Shown one piece after another: positions 10,301 through 20,906 of a DNA stretch of 64,000 bases. The position numbers and the translations under genes are program-made. Source of the DNA: Echinometra lucunter (lineage: Eukaryota; Echinodermata; Echinoidea; Camarodonta; Echinometridae); the NCBI GenBank assembly GCA_029962745.1, contig CM057155.1, positions 31,589,805 to 31,653,804 of the forward strand, written 5' to 3'. The number at the start of each line of letters is the position of its first letter. Within the stretch, counting starts at the first letter, position 1. The notes below the pieces were generated by a model. That model saw only the letters and a program-made list of their open reading frames with translations, had not been told where the DNA came from and made no database searches.

Positions 10301-12531
10301 ATTGTAATATGTAGGCAATGGCCCTACACCTGCTGTTCATGTTGACCTTTCTCCTTGGACTTGTTTTTAATCTTAAATCATAAAGCATGTGAAGATTTTC
10401 TATCTAACGTTTACTTAGTAACTACAAGCATCTGCAGCAAATGACAATAATATTAACATAACAAGAAAATATAAAAGAAAAGGGAAATATGAAAAACAGT
10501 GATAAAAATAAAACAACAGAATAAAATCTTTCCTAATTTTCAAAATCTAAACATGAAGAGACTGATTGGCAAGTCGCAACAATGACTAGCTTTAGCTTAA
10601 GGAAGCTCTTTGTGTTTTTATTCTGATATTTCACAAAGAGCTTCATTTAAGTCCTCTGCCATTTGCCCCTATGGAGAGTCCCATGTAAACAAAGATATAT
10701 TATGCCTCCAAATCCCACTTTCTCATGCACGGTTAGCCCTGCAAACTACCTTCGAAGTTCGCCAGTGGACCAGTAGATCTAACTGTGATATTAGAACCTA
10801 AACTTTATTTTTCAAACTCAAAATATTGACTTTTGAATGATACGATACCCAACTTTCTTGGCGATTTTGTCGTGCGATTAATGTCTATTTTAATAGTGCG
10901 ACCTCCAACATCGTGAGTTCACCTACACTCGTTGGTCCCGGCCATAGGCGAAGAGCGGTACAGCGTTGCACTCTCGCATGTTTTTACACCTAGGATAATA
11001 GAATATCCTATCTCCATTCCATTCCTCCAACTGGATGTAAATTATCTTGATCAAATGAATTTTGAAAAATATTTTTCTGATCACTGGTGACAAAGCTCTA
11101 GCTCCTCTGTCCCCCAAAATTCATTGTTAGAACGCTACTTTCCTATTGTCAGCAATTTGCATGCTACAGCACGCATGTTGTGCGAGGTTAGTATAGCCTG
11201 TGGCCGACATCAGCGGGTGTAGGTGAACTCACGATGTCGAAGGTAGCGCTACTGAAATGGAAATTAATCATGTGGCAAATTCGCCACGAAATTTGGGTCT
11301 CATATCAATCAAAAGTCAATATTTTGACTTTGAAAAATAAAGTTTAGGTTCTAATATCACAGTTAGATCTAGGCCTACTAGGCCCCTACCAGTAGTACTG
11401 GTCCACGATCCACTGGCGAACTTCGAAGGTAGTTTGCAGGGCTAACCGGGCATGAGAAAGTGTGATTTGGAGGCATAATATTTCTTTGTTTCTTTATCGC
11501 ATTTTCCCATGTTCAGTAGGACTAGGCCTATTTGATAATATTATGATTAGACCTATCATTCCAAGTCATATCCTTATATTTTTTTTCAATTTTAGCAGGG
11601 GGTACATATGGAACTCTTGCTGAGGACCCAAGCTCTTCGTGAAATATCAAAATAAAAACACGAAGAGTTTCCTTAAAGGTAACTCGTCCCTTTTGCAAAA
11701 TCGACAAAAATCCATACAACTTGGCATGATTTTAGGATATGCCCTTCTGATACTGTTCATTTGATCTTACGGTCATACATTGCTTAAGTCATTAATGTAA
11801 AATGAAAATCTGGCCACCAAGTAACCTTGAATAAGCAAGTCGGATCAACTCACCGGCAGTAGCGCAGCCAGCTGTATATAGCTAGCTAGCTTAGCCGCGC
11901 ACAGCTCGCGGCCACGACATGTACCGTACATAATAATAGTGGCGCTGTAACGTGAATCCTTTCGTTGTGTGCTATCTCGAATCTTCAGGTCTTTTTTTTC
12001 GTGGTACGAAAAAAAGAAAGCTCTGATGAATTATCAAAGATTATTTCCTTAAAACCAAATTTCACGCTTTGTCAATTTCAGGGATAGGTTATAATCTTAT
12101 ATGGCCTTTCGGCAAGACTTCCTTTGCAACAGCCACCCAACTTGCAAGGTGTGCTTTATTCCGTTAGCATGTTTGGGTGGCTGTCGCAAAAGGAAGTCTT
12201 TCCAGCCTTTCTCTCTCAAATGATGACAGAGTCAGGGAACTTTCAGAATTGGGTCTGCAAAAGGGACGGGCTGTCTTTAAGGCTTAAGGCTTTAAGCTAA
12301 CAATGACACCGACAGTCAACGCAACATGTCGTTCAAGACGGCGCATTACTTACACCAATTAAAGTACATGGGCACAGTCAAATTTTTTGCAATTTGTGTT
12401 TGCCCATTTAAAATAATTAAATTTCATACCAACGAATTTTCTCAGCAACGTATGACTGGAAGTTATGACAAAATTTCAAAAAGCAAGAGAAAGATCAGTA
12501 TACCTGCTTTTAGTTCTTGTGCTTGAGCCAT
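7307..12531 (-). CDS. CEP20: FOR20/CEP20 (FOPNL) centrosomal LisH protein, five exons, 172 aa
   Basis: Five exons join in phase: 12531-12504, 10215-10018, 9505-9421, 8962-8808 and 7359-7307. Total 519 nt, 172 aa plus stop; the human protein is about 174 aa. The N-terminus (MAQAQELKAVVKETLENNG), the segment ENMLINELIREYLEFN with its LisH motif (around residues 50-80) and PLLYGILSHFL (around residues 103-115) match FOR20. The family acts at centriolar satellites and basal bodies, where it promotes ciliogenesis; it is related to FOP/CEP43. The start has purines at -3 and +4. Exons 1-4 are certain. The last exon is predicted from phase, length and an acceptor. Intron 1 carries a 1.7-kb hAT-like element and intron 4 a tandem duplication plus repeats. 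Confidence 0.9.
7507..7947. repeat. Tandem duplication of about 220 bp
   Basis: The segment beginning GAAGATCTAAATGAATGCAG at 7507 is repeated from 7728 at about 221-bp spacing with only a few differences, through the TGAGCACAT and ATATTCTGAATCTA segments. The near identity suggests a recent duplication. It lies in FOR20 intron 4. Confidence 0.9.
7950..8760. mobile_element. Nested repeat: SINE-like fragment interrupted by a palindromic element
   Basis: A SINE-like stretch (TATGGCACTTAATACATC...CTCTGAGCACTTTATA) is followed by a palindrome. ACAAATAGCGAATA and GTGCAATGGTACGAGATTTC at 7990-8035 are inverted at 8102-8165. GTGCAATGGTACGA recurs near 8448-8490. From about 8560 comes a segment typical of interspersed repeats (CTCCCTGGGGAGCATTCCAG). 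The ORFs here are not genes. Confidence 0.55.
8808..8962 (-). CDS. CEP20: FOR20 coding exon 4
   Basis: Acceptor TCTTGTCAG, donor CAG|GTGAGG, 155 nt, phase 2 to 1. It starts with the conserved PLLYGILSHFLHG helix, then a polar Ser/Gln/Asn-rich tail (QQPSSSSLDPS). If the donor were not used, the frame would read 14 further codons to a stop. The near-perfect donor argues for splicing. Confidence 0.88.
9421..9505 (-). CDS. CEP20: FOR20 coding exon 3
   Basis: Acceptor TCTTTCAG, donor GTAAGT, 85 nt. It encodes ESGQPTTPLDRRFLASELN, aligning with the human ESGQP...PLDR segment after the LisH motif. Confidence 0.92.
10018..10215 (-). CDS. CEP20: FOR20 coding exon 2 (LisH domain)
   Basis: Acceptor CACTTCATCAG, donor GTATGT, 198 nt, phase 1 to 1. 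It encodes the conserved GVLGEIKARVRAEVFHALDD helix and NELIREYLEFNRYKYTSSVL, the LisH dimerisation region and the strongest diagnostic part of the gene. Confidence 0.95.
10587..12299. mobile_element. hAT-like non-autonomous element, 1.7 kb, in FOR20 intron 1
   Basis: The element is flanked by exact 8-bp duplications ACAATGAC (10579-10586 and 12300-12307), the hAT target-site size. Ends are inverted (TAGCTTTAGCTTAAGG at left; CCTTAAGG-type at right ending TTTAAGCTA). Inside are long inverted arms, about 10600-10935 against 11205-11680, sharing CTGGCGAACTTCGAAGGTAG, and a hairpin at about 12115-12200 around CAGCCACCCAA. No transposase frame is visible. Confidence 0.75.
12504..12531 (-). CDS. 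CEP20: FOR20 coding exon 1
   Basis: This exon holds 28 coding nt, MAQAQELKA plus one base (phase 1), followed by donor GTATAC. The human protein begins with a similar ...ELKAVLKDTLE. The context GAAATGG is a good eukaryotic start. Confidence 0.85.
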
Positions 12532-12660
12532 TTCACGTAGTCTATATTTCAAACGAACCGGCAAAATTCATGAACTATGGAACGCTGAAAGGGTGGGGCA
12601 AATCCACCACAATAGATGAGAGAGTACTATAATCTTTGGAAGACACCATCTCGAGGACCC

Positions 12661-12794
12661 GGGCTGCGTTTCACGAAACCGTCATAAGTCTAACTTCTCG
12701 GACATCCCATTGAAACGCGTGTTGTAGAATTAACACGCGTTTCAATGGGATGTCCATGAACTTAGACTTATGACGGTTTCGTGAAACGCAGCCC
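12661..12794. mobile_element. Fold-back MITE, near-perfect 134-bp palindrome
   Basis: GGGCTGCGTTTCACGAAACC...GTCATAAGTCTAA is repeated as its reverse complement up to 12794, with a short centre around GTGTTGTAGAATTAACAC. It shares the CGTCATAAGTC core with the 1554-2570 element. A partial direct flank (GGACCC) occurs on both sides. It lies upstream of FOR20 exon 1. Confidence 0.75.
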
Positions 12795-13439
12795 TGGACC
12801 CCGGACCTGGACGTGGGAAGTCGGAGAGGGAGGGGAGAGGTGAAGGGGGTGAAGCTGCATTAATCGTTCCCGATTTTGTTTTATTGCATGCACTGGGTCC
12901 CAGTTAGAGAAAAACTAAAACTCCTACTCAAGACCCGGACTTGACCCTCAGACGCGGCAGCCAGAGAAAAATTGCAGTTAGAGGTGATGAGTAGAAATCC
13001 AAATTAAAATCAAGGAAATATTCACATGAAATATTAAACGATGGAAAAAGTGAAACTACGAAGAGAGAGGCTTATCAAATATTAGTTAATGGAGATCAAA
13101 TAAGAATGATCAATTTTCAAGAATTAACTTCCATCTCCTTTGTCCTTCCATTCTATTTTGCCATCTCATCTTCCCCCGGCTTTTTAAAAATTATTATTAT
13201 TAATTCACTTTATCATTATCTTTATTTTTAGATTATTCATTATCATTTCATTAACTCATTCCTTTTTATTCATTATCAAAAATCAGTTATATAAGTTACG
13301 TTGTCATTATCCACTATATTATCATAACATATAAACACATTACTAATATTAACCTTTCATTCACTCCTTAATTCACTCATGCACTCCCCTCTCATCCAGC
13401 TCCTTCATCGTCATTCACATACACGTATGTGTGTGTGTT

Positions 13440-13580
13440 TGTTTTTTTCAGACAACATACGTCTGGGACCGACCTTTAACGTCCCCATCCGAAAGACGTG
13501 ACTGAGACTCGAACCTGGGTCCGGATCAGAGTCAATTTGTAGGAGAAGAGCTGCACACGGATGGCCGCTTGACCAACTCC
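13440..13580 (-). mobile_element. SINE fragment (minus orientation), same family as 15284-15480
   Basis: Read on -, it has a Pol III B-box-like CAGGTTCGAGTCTC, then GTCACGTCTTTCGGATGG and GGTCCCAGACGTA. The same blocks occur in the same order at 15350-15430 on +. Confidence 0.65.
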
Positions 13581-13599
13581 TGCTCCCTTTATTTCCCTC

Positions 13600-13678
13600 T
13601 CTCAGTCTCTCCCCTCTCTCTCCCTATCCCCTCTCTCTCTCCCCCTCTCTCTCTCTCTCTCTCTCTCTCCCTCTCGAG

Positions 13679-13738
<60 letters not shown>

Positions 13739-13740
13739 TT
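13600..13740. repeat. (CT)n microsatellite
   Basis: A long CT/CTCTCC run. It gives a spurious Ser/Leu-rich ORF. Confidence 0.95.
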
Positions 13741-13876
13741 ATTTACTTTTTTCTCACTCCATCGCTCTATTTCCCACCATGCCCACTCTGTATCTAACCT
13801 CACAATACCTTACGACATTAGGGACCCTTTAATTTCCTGTTGAGTGGATCACCCATTACATGTAATATAATATAAT

Positions 13877-15230
13877 CAGGGGCGTCGCTAGACTTTTTTT
13901 AATGGGGGGGGGGGGGTGTAGAGGCCAGATTGCCGACAAATTATGCCTCCGATTGCCGACGACCAACGTCGACAAATTCAACTGTATAAAGCCCACGAGG
14001 CATGTTCAGTTGTGTGCCTCTATTATATTTTCCTTCCAAATTATATTTGTTCACCTCACTTGCTAAATGTGTTAGCTTTCCGAAAACATTCTGTATCTAA
14101 ATATAATATGAGCGAGCGCAGCGAGCGAGGAAAAATATACACTCTCTTTCGTAGAAGTGATAGTTCTTCATCAAACTACATGATGGGCTTAAAGATATCT
14201 AAATCATATATTTGGTCACCTCTCTCACATGATTCATTCGCTTTCAAAGACCATCCTAAATCGTAATATTATACGAGCGAGCACAGCGAGCGAGGAAAAA
14301 ATCTATAAACTCCTTATCATTATAATCCTTTTCATGGCAGAAGTGAAAGTTCTTCATCAAAATACATGATGGGCCTTTAAGATATCTATTTTGATATTTT
14401 GGTCACCTCTCTTACCTAATTTATTTGCTTTCAAAGACCATCCTGTATCTAAATATCATATGAGCGAGCGCAGCGAGCGAGGAAAAATATATATACTCTT
14501 TTTATGGTATAGAGGTGATAATTCTTCATCAAAGTACATGATGGGCCTCGCTTGCCGAATTCGTTTGCTTTCCCAAATCCATCTTGTATCTGAATATTGT
14601 ACAAGCGAGCGTAGCGAGCGAGGAAAAATACTCCTTTTCATGGTAGAAGTGAAAGTTCTTCATCAAAATACACGATGGGCCTTTAAGATACCTATTGTGA
14701 TATATTTGGTCACCTCTCCTACCTAATCTATTTGCTTTCAAAGACCATCCTGTATCTAAATATTATACGAGCGAGCGCAGCGAGCGAGGAAAAATATATT
14801 TACTCTTTTTTATGGTATAGAGGTGATAATTCTTCAACAAAATACATGATGGGCCCCAAAATATCTAAATTATATATTTGTTTATTTCACTTGGCAAATG
14901 TGTTTGCTTTCCGAAAACATCCTGTATCTTAATTAATATAATACGAGCGAGCGCAGCGAGCGAGGAAAAATAGGCTCTCTTTCGTGTTACCAGTGTTATT
15001 TCGTCGTCAAAATGCCCAAGCAAATAAGCCGAATATGACTCTATTTGGGCACCTTACTCATCTTTCTTTTTTCTTTTTCCCTCCTTCCTCTTCCCTCTCC
15101 TTTCTCTCCCTCTCTCTCTCTCTCTTTTTTGCCGACAGCGATCGCGAATTTGCCGACAAGAATTTTTAATGGGGGGGGGGGGGGGTGTCACACCCCCACC
15201 CCCCCCCCCCCCCCTCTAGCGACGCCCCTG
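13877..15230. mobile_element. hAT-like non-autonomous element with internal satellite array, 1.35 kb
   Basis: Exact 8-bp duplications AATATAAT flank it (13869-13876 and 15231-15238). Termini CAGGGGCGTCGCTAGA and TCTAGCGACGCCCCTG are inverted. Long G and C tracts sit just inside the ends. The core holds about six imperfect repeats of roughly 140-185 bp, each with a GAGCGAGCGCAGCGAGCGAGG-type block (near 14110, 14280, 14465, 14605, 14770, 14950) and ATACATGATGGGCC. ORFs within it are repeat translations. No transposase. Confidence 0.88.
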
Positions 15231-15283
15231 AATATAATTATCCATGTATCGACCTTACTCCACTTCAACACATCATCACAACT

Positions 15284-15480
15284 AGGCGTTGTGGCGTGCG
15301 CCTGTAATCCAGCTAACAGTGGAAATTATTTCTGATTCAGCGGACTCAGGTTCGAGTCCCGGTTCGAGTCTCGTCTGGGTCACGTCTCTCGGATGGTGAC
15401 GTCAAAAGGGCGGTCCCAGACGTAAATAAGATTGATACACGTCTGTAAAAACCCAATTCAACAACAACAACAACAACAAC
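15284..15480 (+). mobile_element. SINE with 7SL-like head
   Basis: The 5' part GGCGTTGTGGCGTGCGCCTG followed by TAATCCAGCTAAC closely resembles the Alu-domain start of 7SL RNA. It is followed by a B-box-like CAGGTTCGAGTCCC, then the body shared with 13440-13580 (GTCACGTCTCTCGGATGG, GGTCCCAGACGTA), and a tail of (CAA)n. I infer a composite Pol III retroposon. Confidence 0.6.
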
Positions 15481-17009
15481 ATAACTGAGGTAGATAAATA
15501 AATTGATACAGCGCCTTTAATGTAAGCATTGTTTCTAATTAGTCTAATTTCACTGTCCGTATTCTTTTGGAAGCAACTGTGAAGTGCATGGTAAAAATGT
15601 TGGGTGCAAAAATTATCAAAATATGAAGGTAAATTCGTTGTTATCCTACTAACTTTAAGGCAGTGGGTGTAAGCTCAACACGAAAGGATTTTTGCTGAAT
15701 TACAAAAAGCATTTTATTGCGATTGGGCAAGATATTATTATTATTAGGTTGGCATAAAATTCTCCAAGCTGGGCGGACTCACAATTCTCATATATGAGAC
15801 AATTATTTTTTCTTGTTGAATGCCAAAAGGCCGATAATACTGGTCTGAATTAATTCTTTATTTTACTGTCGTCTATGATCATTGCAACTATTTTAACAGG
15901 ACAGGGAAAATGAAATAAAATAACTCAGTTATCAAAACATTTTTATATTGGTTTCATAACTCATTTATTGCCAATTCATTGCACAAACAGTTTGATCACC
16001 GATTAGATGTTTTTGTTTTGTTTTGTTTTTTTATAGATTTTATGATATTATAAAATATAGCAAATCATTCATAATTATATCCTTTGATTCATTTGCTCAA
16101 ACTCATAAAGATGTTATTTTCTACAGTTGAATTACGAATAATCAGGTCACAGTAAACAAATTGATTTTTTTTTTTCTCATTTGAAACTTCTAAATCTCCC
16201 ATAATGTAGAAACAAAAAACACTGTGTCACTCAGTGAAAGTGTAGTCTCCTGAAGGGTGCACAAAGCAAGACTGAGGGAAAGGAAAAGAAGAGAAAGGAC
16301 AATACAAAATCGACATTTTTCTTTTTGAAACAAGAATATCTTTACTACAGTGTTAGCTAACTAGCCTGTGTTAACTTTTATTTACGAAAACAATATTAGT
16401 GGGAAATCAATATCTTAGTATATATTATGATACTAAAGACTAAGAAATACTATTGAACATGTAAGTGACGAATCAGAGCAAAATGAATTAATGAATGAAT
16501 AAAAATGCGGTTAACCTTTTTTCAAATTTACACTATCTAGGCTCAAAATACTAAGTTATGAATTTCGTAAGTTGACTTACCCCCTTTTATACATACTCAG
16601 CGTTCTGACTTAGGCCTGAAAAAGCAATTTCATCCAAATACGTTCATTCCTTAAACCTCCCCCCCCCCCGGAAAATAGAATTGTTAAGTTAAGCAGGAAC
16701 ACTGACAACGTCAAATTATTAAAGCCGAATTAACAAAGAAAAAAAAATCGTTACTCGCCCAAAAGTAAAGTTAACAAAAAAGTAAAATATTAATAGAAAT
16801 TCAAAACTTATTTTATGAAACATCTAAACACGAAGTATGGCCCCTTTTGTTTCTACTGAGCATTATGAAACTGTCAGAAAAAGACATAGCCAAATTAAAC
16901 AATCAACAGTCAGTCAATAAACTCCGGACCAATCTGAATGCGTGGATTGCGTCAACATCTTTTTTCAAACATTATTGTATTCCGTACCTTAGTCATTATT
17001 ATTCAACGT
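15481..17009. other. Non-coding stretch downstream of fascin
   Basis: AT-rich DNA with a short C tract at about 16660. I see no gene or clear repeat structure here. Part of it may be distal fascin 3' UTR. Confidence 0.4.
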
Positions 17010-17557
17010 TAGTCTAGATAACGTCCACAGGAACAAGATTTCCTTGCACAGATCTTTATCGGTGCATGGCTCAAGATAAATGTCTACAATGTTTCCTTGG
17101 AAAGACCTTCACGTTGCCTCAACATAAATTCTACAAGGTTTCTAAGGAGAGATCTCCATGTTGGCTCTATATAAATGTCTACAAGGTTTATAAACAGAGA
17201 TCTTCAACGTTAGCTCTAGATAAATGTCTGTAAGCTTTCCAAGCAGAAACCTTCATGTTGGCTCTAGATAAACGTCCACAATGTTTCCAAGCGGAGACCT
17301 TCATGTTGCCTCTAGATAAGATTTTCTACAAGGTTTTCAAGCAGAGACATTCACGTTGGCTCTACATAAATGTCTACAAGGTTTCCATGCAGAAACCTTC
17401 ATGTTGGCTCTAGATATGTCATCATGATTTCCAAGCAAAGACCTTCACGTTAGCTCTAAATGATTGTAAATATGGTTTCCGGCCTTGCAAGACCTTCATC
17501 GTTGGTTCTAGATGAATGTCCACAAGGTTTCCTTGGATAGGCTTTCACCGGTGGCTG
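17010..17557. repeat. 48-bp tandem array derived from the fascin stop-codon region
   Basis: About eleven imperfect units of close to 48 bp. On + each unit reads roughly TTGGCTCTAGATAAATGTCT then ACAAGGTTTCCAAGCAGAGA then CCTTCATG. The innermost unit (about 17508-17557) is the coding end of fascin, where the reverse strand encodes SKETLWTFI and TAG. The other units, downstream in the transcript, are decayed copies of those codons plus the stop. The array would therefore form the proximal 3' UTR. Confidence 0.88.
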
Positions 17558-17740
17558 TCAGGGCGCCGTTCTTGTAGCCTTTGAGGTAAGAGTCGTTGTC
17601 CGGATGAAGAGGACGTATCGCCAGCTTGGCTCGACCGAGTGTTGCGTGCACTTCAAGGATGAAAGAGGTTGGTTGACCCATGGATGGTGCGATGACGTGT
17701 TCCCTGAGGGAGTCCATGCACCAGGGGTTCCCGTCCGGGT
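17508..17740 (-). CDS. FSCN: Fascin terminal coding exon 4
   Basis: Acceptor TCTCTTCCAG, 233 nt to the TAG at 17510-17508. It encodes DPDGNPW, the SFILEVH strand and the C-terminal NGALTATGESLSKETLWTFI typical of fascin. Confidence 0.95.
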
Positions 17741-20731
17741 CTGGAAGAGATCAACGATAGAACCAACATGACCAAGGACCAAGTTTAGCATCTACAATCT
17801 ACCATGTCTACAGAAACTGAGGGATGCCTGAAAATCCAGAAGAACAGTAGTCTGCTACACCACCAGCCAAACAGACTGACAGCTTATGAGATCGCCAGTG
17901 TCAGTCTCGGAGGTCTCCTGAAAGGTTCCGATTTTGTTCATGAGGCCGACGGGCCTCCAAGAGGGGTTTTAATATGTTTTTACAATGCATCTTTTTTTGT
18001 CCCTTTTCGATAGAAAGCTCTAATAATTGGGAATACAGGCCTGTAGTGACAAAGGAATAATTATAACAATACATAATGACATTAGAGGACATGTAGGAAT
18101 GGGTGGATTTTACTTTTACTCATTTGAATTAATTACATTATTAACTTATCCTGACTAGCAATGATAATGATAATAATCATAATGCTAAGAGCCATTTTAG
18201 TATACTGTTTTGATTAAATTTAATTCCCTTACCGTTAATCCGATAAGTATTCGTATCCGGTTCATAGGTCAAACTCAATTCGTCGTACTCTGCCGAGTTG
18301 CACTTAACATAGTTTTTCCTACCGCCGCTCTCCCGTTTGACGAAGCCGAATTCCCCTTGAAGAATGAGCGACGTGCGATTGGCGAGTTCGATGCCGATCT
18401 TGCCTGCCATGTCCGTGATGCTGCCGGTCAGGGAAAGCTGGCCCGAGGCATCGATTGTGACGTATTGTTGGGTGGTGGAGTGGCGGAGAGCGAAAGCGTT
18501 GTTGGTAAACTCAAATTCGAATTGCTTCGCCGTGCTGGAAAAAACAACAACAATTATTTGATAGGGAATGGGCACTTCAGTTTATCGGAATCGAATGGAA
18601 TGAAAAGGGGAGCGGAGGAAGAAGAGGAGGAGGAAAAAGAAGAGGAGGTTTGAAGACAAAAAAATAGCATAGGGAAATAAAGAAGGCGAAGATGGCGAGG
18701 AAGAAGAGGGAGGAGGAACGGAGAGAGAGAGGGGGAGGGTAGAGGGTATGAAGAAGAGCAAGAGAAGAAGAAGAAAAAGAACGAAGAAGAAAGGAAGGAA
18801 GAGGGGAAGGAGGGGAGAAAGTGAAGTTCATGGGAGCAAACATGGCAAACGGAAGGAAGAATGAAAAAAAAAGCAAAGGAAGGAGAAAACAAAAGAAACA
18901 GAAAAAAAGTAAATGGGGAGAATTATGAGAAGTGTAACTGTACCGTGTGTTTCTCTAAAAAGAAACCAAACTTTCCCTCGAATATATCATCGAATAAAAT
19001 AGCTTAACATAATATATGAAAAGATGTCATAAAATCAACTTCTTTTCCTTGATATGACATCCCATTTGTGTAAATAAAGCTAGGGACAATCAAATTACAA
19101 CTTCCGGCAATCTGGCAATGCCGAAAGTGATTTGCGCGCGAGAGTAGTGACCAACTCAATAAACGGCGTAAATTGTTTGAACCTCTCTGAGTTTTCGTTT
19201 GTTCTGACAGACAGGTGAGAGGGTCCTATGGAAGGGGGCTATGAGGCTAGATGCGGGCCCTAATGTCATTTTCTGAACTGCAAAAATGTTGACTGATGAA
19301 TTTAAAAAAAAAAAAACAACCCACTAAATATCAGATTCATCTCTCTTCTTTTTTCTTTTTTTTGGGGGGTCTCATCTTTTTTTTTTTTAAATTATGTTTT
19401 ATTGTTATACCTTCTGTCCGCCAAGTACTTTTGTCATTACCCAATTAATACCACTCATATTCATTCATGCCTGCGAATAATCACAGTTATGAAAGATGAC
19501 ATGAATCATACAAATTTTTAGGTGAATTATCATTTCTCGGTTAATTAATCAGTTAATAGGAAAGCAAATCTTTCTTTAGAAAACTTTTTTCTTAAAGAAA
19601 ACACACTGCATTTGAATCCTCTTCGTTTCGTAAACTTTCAGTCATCTCAAAGCTCATATACAGGTTGGATCATACGCCCACCCTACAGACAAAGGGGGTA
19701 ATTAACCTGATTAATGAGATTGCTTCGTGCTTCATGGGGAAACTGGATGTATCATGATAAATGAATGAGAGCAATTAGGTGCAAATTTTATCCGCAACTA
19801 TACACCGATACACATATTCTAATTATAGATTATTTTCTATAGTTCGTACAGGGATAAATTAATCTGTCCAAAAAAAAAAAAAAAACTAATGCTGATAATA
19901 AAAACTACTTACGAAATAAGAACATGCTCTACCTATGGAAAATATGTCATGATTATAACTTATCAAAATGTGTACCCAATCAGCTGAAAAACATAATGTG
20001 TGTAAAAATAAACTGAAAATAACCCAGCAGTTTAGGGGTGTAAATGGTTAAGATTGACATTTCCCCATTATTTTATGAACGATAAAAGAATATGCTAAAC
20101 ACATATATTCAATCTTCAACATACACTGATCTATGAACCAAACTGTCGTAACATAATATTGGTTTGGGTGCCTTTGAAATAAATTCGTGTGTTACATGCA
20201 AGAGTGTAATCCTGGCGGAGATACAGCAAGAAAAAAGGTCAGAATGACGTAGCATTCGAAAGTGCAGCGAACCTGCCTGGATATTATTACATCATTGGTT
20301 ATTACGACCGAATATTACAGTATAATGCAAATATTTCATTAGATCAAAATTGAATTTTAAAAAACCCAAAAATTTGCGTGTATCAAGCCTGCACAAGCCT
20401 ACTCGAATCGTCGAATTATAGATATCAGTGCATAATCAGAAGATTTTTACGATTATCCGACCAATATTTCTGATAGCCTTAGTAATAATTATAGGAAAGC
20501 TGCGTGCCGGAGTGAACAGCACCCACTCATCCACTCCAATTAATTAGTGTTTTAAAGAATAAGATTAAAAACAATGTTGCAGGCAATAATAATTTCATTT
20601 AGATATGGAGTGAACAATACCCTTCTCTTTCGAGCTTTTTTTAAAGTTGCCCTTTTGTTTGCTTTATTTCACTCCACAATTATGATCGAATGCATCATAA
20701 TAATATTGAATACTACTACTACTACTACTAT

Positions 20732-20765
<34 letters not shown>

Positions 20766-20766
20766 G

Positions 20767-20813
<47 letters not shown>

Positions 20814-20859
20814 GCTACTACTACTACTACTGCTACTACTGCTACTACTGCTACTACTG

Positions 20860-20906
<47 letters not shown>

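Noticed and set aside
14391..14741. ORFs with SERSERGK-type repeats
   Set aside because: Translations of the repeated GAGCGAGC block inside a hAT-like element.
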